From assembly GCF_020421205.1 (NCBI RefSeq), contig NZ_JAIZZH010000007.1:124001-188000 (forward strand): a stretch of DNA of 64,000 nucleotides, written 5' to 3'. This stretch comes from Hymenobacter pini. GTDB lineage: Bacteria; Bacteroidota; Bacteroidia; Cytophagales; Hymenobacteraceae. Below the pieces are notes generated by a model, which was not told the origin of the DNA, did not search any database, and saw nothing but the letters and a program-made list of their open reading frames with translations. Positions 26,361 through 38,405 of this stretch are shown here, in pieces; within the stretch, counting starts at the first letter, position 1, and each line of letters begins with the position of its first letter. The position numbers were made by a program, and so were the translations under genes.

Positions 26361-27101
26361 TTACAGCCGGCGCGCAAAGTTTCGCAGTAGCTGGGCCACC
26401 TCCTCAGGCGCTTCGTAGGGCAACAGGTGGCCGGCCCCGCTGATGATTTCCAGCGGAGTGCCCTCGGGCAGCAAGGGCAGGGTTTCCAGCCCGTGTACCG
26501 AGGGCGACATTACCGCGTCCTGGTCGCCGGCCACAATGGCGCAGGGCACCTGCACGTTGCACATCTGGGCGCTGATGTCCTCCCGGCTGCCGTGTAGCAG
26601 CCAGGCATCGTAGGCCAAGCGGGTACTGCGGAGGTTGTCCTCGATAACCTGCTGCTGGTCGGCCGCCGATAGTGGGCGGGCGGAGATGGTGTGTAATGTT
26701 TTTTCGGCCGCGGCTGGCTTACCGTAGCCCTTGAGGCTGCTCATGCGGTCCTCATCGGTCATGGGCTCGGGTGTGGGCGGCGAGGGGCTCAGCAACACTA
26801 CTCCTGCCAGCCCCGCCGGCTGCCGGGCCACCAGCGCCAGTGCAATTTTGCCCCCCATGCTGTGGCCTACCAGCACGTACCGCGTCAGTCCTTTCTCTTC
26901 GATGAATTGCGCTACCTGGTTAGCGTACGCCTCCACGGTATAGCTGCTTACCTCGGGCGGGGGCGCGTCACCAAAACCCACTAAGTCAGGTGCCAGCAGG
27001 GTATACTCGGGGGCCAACAACCGGGCTACAGCTTGAAACTCCTGACCGGAGCCGGCCCAGTAATGCAAGCCAATGAAGGTAACAGGGGAAGGTGCGGACA
27101 T
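26361..27101 (-). CDS. Alpha/beta-hydrolase
   Basis: About 246 residues from MSAPSPVTFIGLHYWAG. Catalytic motifs are VGHSMGGKIALAL (nucleophile Ser), GDQDAVMSP (Asp) and SGAGHLLPYEAPEE (His), which is a complete serine-hydrolase triad. No signal peptide is present, so it is cytoplasmic. The start is placed at 27101 because the longer frame would overlap the TlpA gene's 3' end by almost 90 bases. It is probably co-transcribed with that upstream gene. The ester or other substrate is unknown. Confidence 0.85.
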   Translation of the reverse strand: MSAPSPVTFIGLHYWAGSGQEFQAVARLLAPEYTLLAPDLVGFGDAPPPEVSSYTVEAYANQVAQFIEEKGLTRYVLVGHSMGGKIALALVARQPAGLAGVVLLSPSPPTPEPMTDEDRMSSLKGYGKPAAAEKTLHTISARPLSAADQQQVIEDNLRSTRLAYDAWLLHGSREDISAQMCNVQVPCAIVAGDQDAVMSPSVHGLETLPLLPEGTPLEIISGAGHLLPYEAPEEVAQLLRNFARRL

Positions 27102-27168
27102 AGAAGCAAATACGGTATGAGCTACCCACAAGCGAGGTAGGCGTATGTGCAGTACGCAACCAGCCGGA

Positions 27169-27783
27169 TTACCGCTGACTGGGGCCGGCCAGTTTTTCCA
27201 GAGCCGCCTTAAACTCTGGGGTGTCATAATCGGCCATACCCTCGTGGCGGGCAGCAATTTTCCCGTCTGGCCCTACAATAATGGTCGTCGGAATGACTTC
27301 AGAATCGAAAGCCGGGGGTAAAGGAGCCGCCGGGAAATACACCGGAAACGTGTAACCCTTGTGCGCCACAAAGCGGCGGGCCTTTTCCTGGTTTTGGTCC
27401 AGCGACACCATCACAAAAGCCACCTTGCGCTTATCTACCTGGGTATACAGCTTCTGCAGGCCGGGCATTTCGGCTACGCAGGGCGGGCACCAGGTTGCCC
27501 ACAAATTCACGAGCACTACTTTCCCCTGCAAGTCGCGGAGGTTGGCGGGCTGACCATCCAAGGTAAGCAGGGGCACATTATGCGGGTAACCGCCAGCAGT
27601 TGGCTGCACGGGCGCGGTTGGCGGGGCTGCGGGCAGGGCCGGCCGCCACAGGCCGGTGGCCAGCAAGGCCCGTTGCATACTGCCGAGCACGGGCGTGCGC
27701 AGGTCAGTGAGCAGCACGACCAGGAAAGCCGCCAGCACACCCCACTGCAATACGGTACCCCACGTTGGCTTTGAAAACTGCAT
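27169..27783 (-). CDS. TlpA-like thioredoxin-family protein
   Basis: About 204 residues from MQFSKPTWGTVLQWG. A membrane anchor (about 12-28) is followed by a proline-rich linker and a periplasmic thioredoxin fold. The redox motif WATWCPPCVAEMPGLQ carries CxxC, and the cis-Pro region is EVIPTTIIVGPDG. Proteins of this type reduce periplasmic disulfides or act in cytochrome maturation. A perfect TATTTTTG promoter word lies about ten bases before the start, which supports the short form over the longer frame. Confidence 0.9.
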   Translation of the reverse strand: MQFSKPTWGTVLQWGVLAAFLVVLLTDLRTPVLGSMQRALLATGLWRPALPAAPPTAPVQPTAGGYPHNVPLLTLDGQPANLRDLQGKVVLVNLWATWCPPCVAEMPGLQKLYTQVDKRKVAFVMVSLDQNQEKARRFVAHKGYTFPVYFPAAPLPPAFDSEVIPTTIIVGPDGKIAARHEGMADYDTPEFKAALEKLAGPSQR

Positions 27784-27793
27784 TATTGCGCAC

Positions 27794-27801
27794 CAAAAAT
27801 A
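27794..27801 (-). promoter_or_regulatory. Promoter -7 element (TATTTTTG) for the tlpA-like gene
   Basis: Reading leftwards, TATTTTTG matches TAnnTTTG exactly and ends about ten bases before the ATG at 27783, implying a very short or absent leader. Confidence 0.5.
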
Positions 27802-27963
27802 CCTGTCGCCCTCATGGTCGCACGGCCGGGTAAAGTTCGGGAGCAGTAACGAGAATTGTACACATCCGTTGCGCAGCATTGATTGGCTCCGTCTTGCGGA
27901 GCCGATTTGCCCGCGTGTGCCTCACTACAGGCTCATGGCAGTAGACACAGCACGCGCACCCGC

Positions 27964-29298
27964 CTACTTCTCGACTTTCAGCGTAGCGGGCCGGCTGGTG
28001 AATTCAAACATTTCGGCGTGGGGCACGATGGTAATCTGGCCGAATTCCTCCACCATCATCTTGTAGCTCTCCCCTACCCGCCGGATTTTCCTGTCCAGGT
28101 CGTAAAGGCCGCAGGCGTTTACGGATAGGCGCTTTTCCCGCAGGCTGATGTCCCAGTCGAGCTGGTCGAGCAGGCTGTACCACGTAAAGCCCACCACCGG
28201 AATACCGTCCTGCCTGATGCGCTGCACGTTTACCCACTGCTTCCAGAGCCAGCACTCGGCATCCTTGGCATTAAAGGTGTTGGTTTCGGTGTGCATCACG
28301 GGCTTGCGGTACCGCTCGTAGTACTGCTTGGTCATGGTGTACCAGCCCAGCACGTCCTCGGCCTCGCACCAGTCGCCATTGGGCTTAATTATCTTCTCGT
28401 TACGCCCATAATAGTCGTTGCCCATGATTTGGTAGCCGGGCGGTTCGCCGGCCATAAACCACTTCATTTCCTCCCGGCTCATACCGTTATCCAAGCAGTA
28501 CAGCAGCACCTCGGCATCAATGGTGTGGGCGTACAGCAAGTCCAGGGACAGGAAGCGCAGCTTGTTCTGCAGCCGGATTTCGGGACTTTCTACGGCCCGC
28601 ATTTCGTGGATGTACTCCGCCGATTCGCTCTGCACGATGATGCAGTCGGGCCGGTAGCGGGCAATTTGCTGGTTGCCCATGATGCTGGCGGCCGTAATGT
28701 GCTTCATGGCCGTGATAAACGACCGGTCGTCGCGGAGCTGCTCGTTCCAGATGCCATCTTTGGCTGAGGCCCGGGCCGTCACGTAAATCTCATTGACGGG
28801 AGTATAGAAGCGTACCCAGGGGTAGCGTCGGGCTACGGCCCCACAGTACTCAGCAAAGTGCACCGGCAGCTCGGGGTTCTGGAAATTGCCTACCCAATCG
28901 GGCACGCCAAAGTGCATCAGATCTAGAATGGGTGTAATACCCAGCCGCTGGATTTCGGCCATGGCCAAGTCGGCAAACTCCCAATCAAACTGGCCGGGGC
29001 CTTTGTGAATGAGGTAGTACGGCAGGTTGTAGCGCAGCACCCGCAGGCCCAGTTCCTTTACCAGCCCCAGGTCTTCCTTGTAGCGGTTGTAGTGGTCGGT
29101 TTCGGCCAGCAAATCGCGCCGGATGGTACCGTTGGCAATGGTAGGGTACGAGCACTCGATACCGGTGGCAAACATGAAGTTGCCCGGCGTACCGGTGGGC
29201 AGGCCGCGGCCGTCGTGCCCGCCGGCTCCGCCGTACTGGTCACCCTCGTAGTTACCATCACCAAACTTGTCTTTGATGTGGGTCAGGAAAGATTTCAT
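27964..29298 (-). CDS. Family 1 glycosyl hydrolase-like protein
   Basis: 444 residues with a GH1-like TIM barrel. FMFATGIECSYPTI is the usual substrate-entry strand, TPVNEIYVTARAS near residue 179 carries the acid/base Glu (TxNE), and PVMHTETNTFNAKDAE near 346 carries the likely nucleophile Glu (TETN in place of the common TENG). No signal peptide is seen. It is more distant from ordinary beta-glucosidases and its substrate is unknown. It lies 90 bp downstream of a GMC oxidoreductase, separated by a perfect palindrome, so a shared function with that enzyme is plausible but not shown. Confidence 0.75.
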   Translation of the reverse strand: MKSFLTHIKDKFGDGNYEGDQYGGAGGHDGRGLPTGTPGNFMFATGIECSYPTIANGTIRRDLLAETDHYNRYKEDLGLVKELGLRVLRYNLPYYLIHKGPGQFDWEFADLAMAEIQRLGITPILDLMHFGVPDWVGNFQNPELPVHFAEYCGAVARRYPWVRFYTPVNEIYVTARASAKDGIWNEQLRDDRSFITAMKHITAASIMGNQQIARYRPDCIIVQSESAEYIHEMRAVESPEIRLQNKLRFLSLDLLYAHTIDAEVLLYCLDNGMSREEMKWFMAGEPPGYQIMGNDYYGRNEKIIKPNGDWCEAEDVLGWYTMTKQYYERYRKPVMHTETNTFNAKDAECWLWKQWVNVQRIRQDGIPVVGFTWYSLLDQLDWDISLREKRLSVNACGLYDLDRKIRRVGESYKMMVEEFGQITIVPHAEMFEFTSRPATLKVEK

Positions 29299-29302
29299 TT
29301 GT

Positions 29303-29390
29303 TAGAGCGTAGTGCCTAGTGCTTGGTGCTTAGGCATTTCTTTGAAGTGACAGAACCGCCTAAGCACCAAGCACTAGGCACTACGCTCTA
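29303..29390. repeat. Perfect 32-bp inverted AGTGCTT word repeat
   Basis: The arm at 29303-29334 starts TAGAGCGTAGTGCCTAGTGC and is exactly complementary over 32 bases to 29359-29390, with a 24-nt loop. The arms are made of 7-nt words (AGTGCCT, AGTGCTT, GGTGCTT). The last three bases of the right arm are the TAG stop codon of the GMC gene. It may terminate or attenuate transcription between the GMC and GH1-like genes. Confidence 0.9.
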
Positions 29391-31073
29391 CCGGAGGTTG
29401 GCCAGGAATTTATCGGCCGTGCGCAGGCTCAGGGCCATGATAGTAAGGGCCGGATTGACGCTCAGGGCGCTGGGGAATACCGAGTTATCACAGATATAGA
29501 GGTTGGGCACGTCGAAGGCTTTGCCATCAGGATTCACCACAGCATCGTCGCCGCTCAGGCCCATGCGGGCCGTGCCGATGGCGTGGGCGTAGCGCTCAAA
29601 CGCCCAGATATCGGTGGCCCCGGCCGCTTCCCAAATCTGGCGCATCAGCTTTTCGGCGTGCCGGTTCATGCGCTGCTCGTTTTCCTGGGCCGTGAAGTGG
29701 ATGCGGGGCTTGGGCAGGCCGCGGGCGTCCTTCTCCTCGCTCAACTCCAGAAAATTATCCGCGTGCGGCAGGCAGTCACCCAAAATATTGATGCCCGCAA
29801 TGTGGTTGTAGTTGCGCATGTAGTCGCGCAGGGCCTGACCCCAAAACTTACGCTGCCGCACCAGCTGCGTGGCAAACGTAACGGGCATCACCCCAATACT
29901 TTGCAGCAGGTAACCACCGGCAAAATCAGCATCCTTAGGGCGGTGCGTATCTTCCGAAATCAGACCACCCGGGATGCCTTTGTAGGGCCGCACATCTTCC
30001 GAAAACGTACCCCACACCTGCATGCCGGGGTGAGCCATGAAGTTTTTGCCCACGTGGCCGCTGCTGAGCGCCAGCTCATTGAGCATCAGCAAGCGGGGCG
30101 TTTCTACGGCGCCAGCGCATAAAAATAGGTGGCGGCAACGCTGGCGCACCGTTTGGCCGTGCTGCTGATACACCACACCCGTAATGCGGCCGTCGGCGGC
30201 GCGTTCTATTTCCGTCACGTAGGCATCAGCCCGGATTTCAGCCCCGTAGCTTTCGGCCAGGGGTAGAAACGTAACGTCCATGCTGGCTTTGGCTCCGCGG
30301 TTACAGCCGGCTTGGCAGAAACCCCGGTTGGTGCACGCCTCGCGCCAGCCAATTCCTTCCTGGTAATACCGCGCAGATAAGGCCGCGTTGGCCGCCGGGG
30401 AGCTTTGAATCCCAAGCTGCTGGCAAGCGCGCTGCATTAGCTGGGCCGCGCCGTTAAGGGGCAGCGGGGCCAATGGGTACCCCTTGCGGCGGCCGGCATC
30501 CCAGGGGTACGGGGTAGGCCCCGAAATACCCAGGAAGTGCTCCAGCTCCTCATAGTAGGGTTCCAGCTCCTCAATGCCGAACGGCCAGTCCACGCCCTCC
30601 CTAAAATCGGTGTACAGCTTCAGGTCGCCGCGGTGGGCGCGGGGGGTGTAGGCGGTGTAGTGCAGCGTAGAGCCGCCCACGCCGGTACCGGAGTTATTCT
30701 TGCCAAAAGCCACCGGGTTCTGCCCGGCCGACAGCCGCTCATCGTTCCAGAACAGGAAGTTCTGGGCTTTTTCATCGGTAGCATAGTCTTTGGCTGGGTC
30801 GCGGCGGGGACCGGCTTCCAAGGCCACCACTTTCAGGCCCGCCATAGCCAGCCGGGCCAGCAGCGGCGCTCCACCGGCCCCTGTACCAATCACCACACAA
30901 TCTACTTCCTCAACGGAATCAGGAAGCGGCGCGGGCTGCTCCTGCTCAGTGGGAGCATAAGCGGCTTCCGGGGCAGTTTCGTTGTCGGCCAGAATACTTT
31001 TCAGCAGCGGGTCTTGTATCTCGGGTTGGATAGGCGTCAAAGTCCCCTCTTCCAATACTTCTTCGTCGGGCAT
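29388..31073 (-). CDS. GMC-family FAD oxidoreductase (gluconate dehydrogenase large-subunit-like)
   Basis: 561 residues. The FAD-binding motif CVVIGTGAGGAPLLARLAMAG lies near residue 60, followed by KVVALEAGP, the GMC segment NSGTGVGGSTLHYTAY near 126, and the C-terminal HAIGTARMG and LYICDNSVFPSALSVNP, where the active His and Asn sit. These flavoenzymes oxidise sugars, polyols or alcohols. It shares strand and spacing with a gluconate 2-dehydrogenase subunit 3-like gene just upstream, so the pair should form a two-subunit dehydrogenase. No Tat or Sec signal is visible on this subunit. Confidence 0.88.
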   Translation of the reverse strand: MPDEEVLEEGTLTPIQPEIQDPLLKSILADNETAPEAAYAPTEQEQPAPLPDSVEEVDCVVIGTGAGGAPLLARLAMAGLKVVALEAGPRRDPAKDYATDEKAQNFLFWNDERLSAGQNPVAFGKNNSGTGVGGSTLHYTAYTPRAHRGDLKLYTDFREGVDWPFGIEELEPYYEELEHFLGISGPTPYPWDAGRRKGYPLAPLPLNGAAQLMQRACQQLGIQSSPAANAALSARYYQEGIGWREACTNRGFCQAGCNRGAKASMDVTFLPLAESYGAEIRADAYVTEIERAADGRITGVVYQQHGQTVRQRCRHLFLCAGAVETPRLLMLNELALSSGHVGKNFMAHPGMQVWGTFSEDVRPYKGIPGGLISEDTHRPKDADFAGGYLLQSIGVMPVTFATQLVRQRKFWGQALRDYMRNYNHIAGINILGDCLPHADNFLELSEEKDARGLPKPRIHFTAQENEQRMNRHAEKLMRQIWEAAGATDIWAFERYAHAIGTARMGLSGDDAVVNPDGKAFDVPNLYICDNSVFPSALSVNPALTIMALSLRTADKFLANLR

Positions 31074-31165
31074 AATTGCAATGCTTGAATAAGCGAATAC
31101 ATAGATGCGTGTGCAGTGGGCGAGAGGGCCGACGCAAACGTCATCCGCTCGTTTTCTCCATTCGC

Positions 31166-31759
31166 TTACGCGCTCCTTTTGGGCTCCCGGTCTTCCAATT
31201 CGTTTAGGCCAATGCGCGTCCAGCCGGGCTGGTCGGCCATGCCCACGTAACCTATTTCCTCCTGGGCCAGGGGGTGGGCATAGTAGGATTCGGTCAGCTC
31301 AGCCAGCAATTCCTCGAAGAAGTACTTCTGGGATACCTGCGCCCAGTTTTCGCCGGGGGCCTGCTCAGCGGCCAGCAGCTGCAGTACTGCATCCTGGGCA
31401 GTAGCATCCAGCTCTACAAATGGCCGCTCAAACCGGGCCTGGGCCGCCTGATTGATGCCGCCCAGACCCAGCCGATAGGCTTCCCGATCGGGGGGCATCA
31501 CATCATAGCGCCAGCCATCTGCCCGGCCTTCGGCTAAACGCTTGTCCACGGCCGGAGCCAGCGCAATGGGCTCGGGCCGGTCAGGTTGTGGAAAAAGACG
31601 GGCCGCCACCGCTTCCAGCAGCTGAAATGTTTCGGCATCAAAAAACTGCGGCTCGTAGGCGGTTTGCGGCTGCAGACGGGCCTCCAGCGCGGCCCGGGTA
31701 GCAGGGGTTACATGGTCGGTACGCAACAGCGCCCGCACGGTGCCTTGGGGATATTCCAT
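31166..31759 (-). CDS. Gluconate 2-dehydrogenase subunit 3-like protein
   Basis: 197 residues; the GADH subunit 3-like core runs from about residue 35 (FFDAETFQLLEAVAARLFPQ) to AQEEIGYVGMADQPGW. In the family this small helical subunit stabilises or exports the GMC partner. Here no Tat motif is seen at the N-terminus (MEYPQGTVRALLRTDHV), so the complex may be cytoplasmic. It is 92 bp upstream of the GMC gene on the same strand. A stop-codon-abutting word repeat lies before it, at the end of the upstream SDR gene. Confidence 0.8.
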   Translation of the reverse strand: MEYPQGTVRALLRTDHVTPATRAALEARLQPQTAYEPQFFDAETFQLLEAVAARLFPQPDRPEPIALAPAVDKRLAEGRADGWRYDVMPPDREAYRLGLGGINQAAQARFERPFVELDATAQDAVLQLLAAEQAPGENWAQVSQKYFFEELLAELTESYYAHPLAQEEIGYVGMADQPGWTRIGLNELEDREPKRSA

Positions 31760-31767
31760 GTGAGGTC

Positions 31768-31846
31768 GTGAATGAGGGAGTGTGGGTGTACAATTAACGG
31801 TGTCTGAGCCTTTTACTCAGACACTCATCTACTCATTCACCTACTG
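31768..31846. repeat. Word-repeat element with terminator hairpin at SDR stop codon
   Basis: GTGTCTGAG (31800-31808) pairs perfectly with CTCAGACAC (31816-31824) around a CCTTTTA loop. It is flanked by 8-nt words (ACTCATCT, ACTCATTC, ACCTACTG) and their inverted relatives at 31768-31790. The right side overlaps the SDR stop codon at 31841-31843. Confidence 0.65.
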
Positions 31847-32815
31847 GTCACTGCTCATTTTGCCGCCCGTTACGTGCACCAGGGAGCCCGTCATGAAGGA
31901 GCCATCCTGGGAAGCCAGCAGCACATAGGTGGGAGCCAGTTCCTCGGGTTGGCCGGGGCGGGCCAGGGCCACTTCGTAGCCGAACTTGGCTACTTCTTCC
32001 CGCGGCATAGTGCCCGGAATGTTGGGCGTCCAGACGGGGCCGGGCACCACACAGTTCACCCGGATGCCCTTCTCCCCGAGGTAGGTAGCCAGACTTTTGG
32101 TGAGGGCGTGAATGGCGGATTTCGTGCAGGAGTAATCAACCAGCAGCGGAATGCCAGTGAGGCCCACAATGCTGCCGGTGTTGATGATGCAGTCGTCTTT
32201 CTTCAGGTGCGGAATGGCCGCCTGCGCCATCCAGATGTAGCCGAGAATGTTGGTATCGAACGTCCGGCGGATTTGCTCCTCGGGAATATCCTCGAACTTC
32301 TCCTGCGCCATCTGGTAGGCGGCGTTGTTCACCAAGATATTGAGGCCGCCCAGCTCGGCACGGGTACGGCGCACGGCCTGTTTGCACTGCTCCGGGTCGC
32401 GCACATCCAGCTGCAGCAAGATGCACTTGCGCTGCTGGGCTTCTACCAAGCGTTGGGTTTCTTGGGCATCTTCCACGTTTTCGTTGAAGAGCACGGCTAC
32501 GTGGGCTCCTTCCATGGCAAAGGCCACCGCCACAGCCCGGCCAATACCAGAGTCGGCCCCGGTAATCAGGGCAATTTTGTCCTGGAGCTTGCCGGCCGCC
32601 CGGTAGGTACTGAAGCTCATGCCCGGCTGCAGCTTCATATCGGCCTGCTTGGCGGGGTAGGGCAGCTTCTGGGCGTGCTGCTTCATATCCTTGGCCGTGG
32701 GGCGCTTTACGGGCTTGGGGGCTTCGGCAGCCGCTTTGGCGGCTTTCTTAGCGGCCGGAGTAGCCGTAGACTTATCGGCAGCAGGTTTGGAAGAGGACGT
32801 TTTTTTCGTAGCCAT
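31841..32815 (-). CDS. SDR-family oxidoreductase with lysine/alanine-rich N-terminal tail
   Basis: About 324 residues. The C-terminal 270 form a YghA/general-stress-protein-39-like SDR: TGADSGIGRAVAVAFA (cofactor), LVNNAAYQM, NTGSIVGLTG and VDYSCTKSAIHAL (active Tyr and Lys), ending LVHVTGGKMSSD. The first 50 residues are a low-complexity Lys/Ala/Pro tail (PAAKKAAKAAAEAPKPVK) like the tails of histone H1-type proteins. The start at 32815 (MATKKTSS) is chosen over an upstream Met. The gene sits upstream of the GADH3-GMC-GH1 cluster. The substrate is unknown; relatives are often stress-induced. Confidence 0.87.
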   Translation of the reverse strand: MATKKTSSSKPAADKSTATPAAKKAAKAAAEAPKPVKRPTAKDMKQHAQKLPYPAKQADMKLQPGMSFSTYRAAGKLQDKIALITGADSGIGRAVAVAFAMEGAHVAVLFNENVEDAQETQRLVEAQQRKCILLQLDVRDPEQCKQAVRRTRAELGGLNILVNNAAYQMAQEKFEDIPEEQIRRTFDTNILGYIWMAQAAIPHLKKDDCIINTGSIVGLTGIPLLVDYSCTKSAIHALTKSLATYLGEKGIRVNCVVPGPVWTPNIPGTMPREEVAKFGYEVALARPGQPEELAPTYVLLASQDGSFMTGSLVHVTGGKMSSDQ

Positions 32816-32919
32816 AGAACTAACGGAAAGGAGGTAGTGCGGAGCTTGCACTTACGCGAATCTGTCCGTCTAGTTCAGCTTAGGCCAAATTGATGTACAT
32901 ACAGGTAGTGCCTACCCTA

Positions 32920-34011
32920 CTACTGCACTACCACCTCCACCCGGCGGTTGCGGGGCCGCTGCCGGGGGTTTAGGTTGTCGGCCACGGGCCGCGTACCGCC
33001 GTAACCGCGCGTCGTCAAACGGGTTGAGTCGATGCCCTGGTGCACTAAGTAGCGGCGCACCACGCGGGCCCGTTGTTCGGATAGGCGCTGATTCAGAGCT
33101 GGTTCGCCCACATTATCGGTGTGGCCGGCAATTTCCAGCTGCAGCGCCGGTTGCTCGCGCAGGACGCGGGCCAAGGCGTTGAGCGTTGGGCGGGAAGCAG
33201 GCAGCAAGACGGCCGTACTCTGCGTGAAATACAGCTGAGGTAGTACCATTGCACTGCCCTTAGTAATGGTGAGTACGGGCAATTCGGCCACCACCGTATC
33301 GGCAGAGCGAGACACAACCAACGAGGCACGACGCGTGGCTACCTGCACCCGCCGAGGCAGGACTGTCCGCCGCACGGGTGCGGGCTGAAGGGGCACTGCT
33401 GGCTTTGCAGCTACCACTGGAGCTGCTGTTACACGCGGGCGGGGTGGCACTACCTCTCGAACCGGTACTGCCGTGGCTGGCAGGCGCGGATATAAGTAGT
33501 GCGGCGAAACAGGCTTTGCCTCAGCCGTGCTGGCTGGCAATTGCCAGGCTAGCCGGGCACGCGAGTCCCGGTCAAGCTGAAAATACTCCACCCGGACGGG
33601 ATAGTAACGGCCGGCTATCAGCCGAATGCGGGCCGTTATGATGCTTACGGGTTGCCCACGCCAGGAATCTACAAGCCGCCGGCCGCCTACCCACACGCGC
33701 ATGCCATCATCGGTCGCTGCCTCAAACGTGTACGTGCCGGTTACGGGAACATACAGGTAGCCCGTCCAGCGCACCGAGAAGTACTCGCCCGGCACGTCTG
33801 GCGCCGGTGACACAAAATGCTCCCCGTTTGGCCCCAATGTCCAGTTAAAATCGATGGTTGGGTCAGTGCGGGTCACTACCAGCTGCTCAAAATTTCTACC
33901 ACTGTAGTACTGGCCCTGCAAACCGGCGCCCACTGGGCGCTGGGCTTGAGCAGAACCACCGAATAGTAGCAACAAGAGGCTGGTTAGCCAGAAAAGAGCT
34001 GTGCGCATCAT
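32920..34011 (-). CDS. Exported PA14-OmpA-like protein
   Basis: 363 residues with a signal peptide ending GSAQAQ. Residues about 28-160 are a PA14-like beta domain (LQGQYYSGRNFEQLVV, YLYVPVTGTYTFEAATDDGMRVWVGG), known in glycosidases and adhesins for carbohydrate binding. A basic proline/valine linker follows, then a C-terminal OmpA peptidoglycan-binding domain with AGHTDNVGEPALNQRLSEQR and LTTRGYGGTRPV. It should link the outer membrane or surface to peptidoglycan. It is a single-gene unit next to the small basic protein gene. Confidence 0.9.
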   Translation of the reverse strand: MMRTALFWLTSLLLLLFGGSAQAQRPVGAGLQGQYYSGRNFEQLVVTRTDPTIDFNWTLGPNGEHFVSPAPDVPGEYFSVRWTGYLYVPVTGTYTFEAATDDGMRVWVGGRRLVDSWRGQPVSIITARIRLIAGRYYPVRVEYFQLDRDSRARLAWQLPASTAEAKPVSPHYLYPRLPATAVPVREVVPPRPRVTAAPVVAAKPAVPLQPAPVRRTVLPRRVQVATRRASLVVSRSADTVVAELPVLTITKGSAMVLPQLYFTQSTAVLLPASRPTLNALARVLREQPALQLEIAGHTDNVGEPALNQRLSEQRARVVRRYLVHQGIDSTRLTTRGYGGTRPVADNLNPRQRPRNRRVEVVVQ

Positions 34012-34215
34012 ACTAACAAAGTACTAAAACGCTTGCGGTGCGCACCCGAAAACTCAACCACCAACTGTGCATTCTCAACCTATGCCTGCTAACGGGCTAC
34101 AACTCCGTACACGGTATGCGTGGCCACACCCTATGCGTTTGCAGCAACCCCAACTCAACCGTAGTCGTACCATGCTTACTGACAGGATGTTTACCTAGCC
34201 CTGTTTCCACCCATT

Positions 34216-34347
34216 ATGCCTACCAAGAAAACCCCCGCCTCGCATACTACTGCCAAAAAAGAAGATCCGTGCTGGAAAGGCTACGAGCAAGCCGGCACTA
34301 AGAAAAAGGACGGCAAAACCGTACCCAACTGCATTAAGAAAAACTAG
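34216..34347 (+). CDS. Small basic protein with CWKGY...VPNC motif
   Basis: A 43-residue protein (MPTKKTPASHTTAKKEDPCW onward) rich in lysine with a C-terminal motif CWKGYEQAG, KKKDGK and VPNC. This pattern occurs in many small bacterial and phage-associated proteins; I know of no assigned function. The two cysteines are 20 residues apart and could bind metal or form a disulfide. It is followed at once by a strong terminator, which supports it being a real transcribed unit. It is too short for many gene callers. Confidence 0.6.
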   Translation: MPTKKTPASHTTAKKEDPCWKGYEQAGTKKKDGKTVPNCIKKN

Positions 34348-34371
34348 ATGCTCCGCTTTGCTGACTTCTGA

Positions 34372-34407
34372 GCCCGGCCGTTACCACGGCCGGGCTTGTT
34401 GTTTTTA
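34372..34407 (+). terminator. Intrinsic terminator after the small basic protein gene
   Basis: GCCCGGCCGT pairs perfectly with ACGGCCGGGC around a TACC loop and is followed by TTGTTGTTTTT. Confidence 0.9.
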
Positions 34408-34428
34408 GGGCTGTTGGTTGTATCTTCG
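34399..34428 (+). promoter_or_regulatory. Promoter of the metH-metF operon
   Basis: TTG at 34399-34401 and TATCTTCG at 34421-34428 are 19 bp apart, the usual Bacteroidota arrangement. The predicted transcript start lies right at the beginning of the SAM riboswitch. Confidence 0.65.
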
Positions 34429-34432
34429 CTGT

Positions 34433-34542
34433 GTTACTTATCCAGAAAGACCGAGGGATTGGGCCCGATGACGTCTTGGCAACCTGAAATGAAACAAGGT
34501 GCCAACTCCCATTCCAGGTTATTCTGGAAGAAGATAAGTTAC
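34433..34542 (+). promoter_or_regulatory. SAM-I (S-box) riboswitch
   Basis: The leader has the S-box signature: CTTATC at the 5' side of P1, GAGGGATTGGGCCCGATGA, TTGGCAACC, AAGGTGCCAA-CTCC and GAAGATAAG closing P1. P1 pairs GTTACTTATC (34433-34442) with GATAAGTTAC (34533-34542) with one mismatch. In this class, binding of S-adenosylmethionine shuts down methionine-synthesis genes. It precedes metH by 69 bp and very probably governs metH, the DUF559 gene and metF. No clear downstream intrinsic terminator is visible, so control may be at translation. Confidence 0.92.
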
Positions 34543-34611
34543 GGCTCTGGCTTCGTGCCCGGCTCTTTCTGGATAGGCACTTTTTGCTGCTGATTTCTCT
34601 TTTGAGCCGAT

Positions 34612-38385
<3,774 letters not shown>

Positions 38386-38405
38386 ATGTCATTTATCCGC
38401 TCGTT

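Noticed and set aside
34543..34611. A cobalamin riboswitch before metH
   Set aside because: metH uses cobalamin, but the leader matches the SAM-I class throughout, and I see no B12-box-like conserved core.
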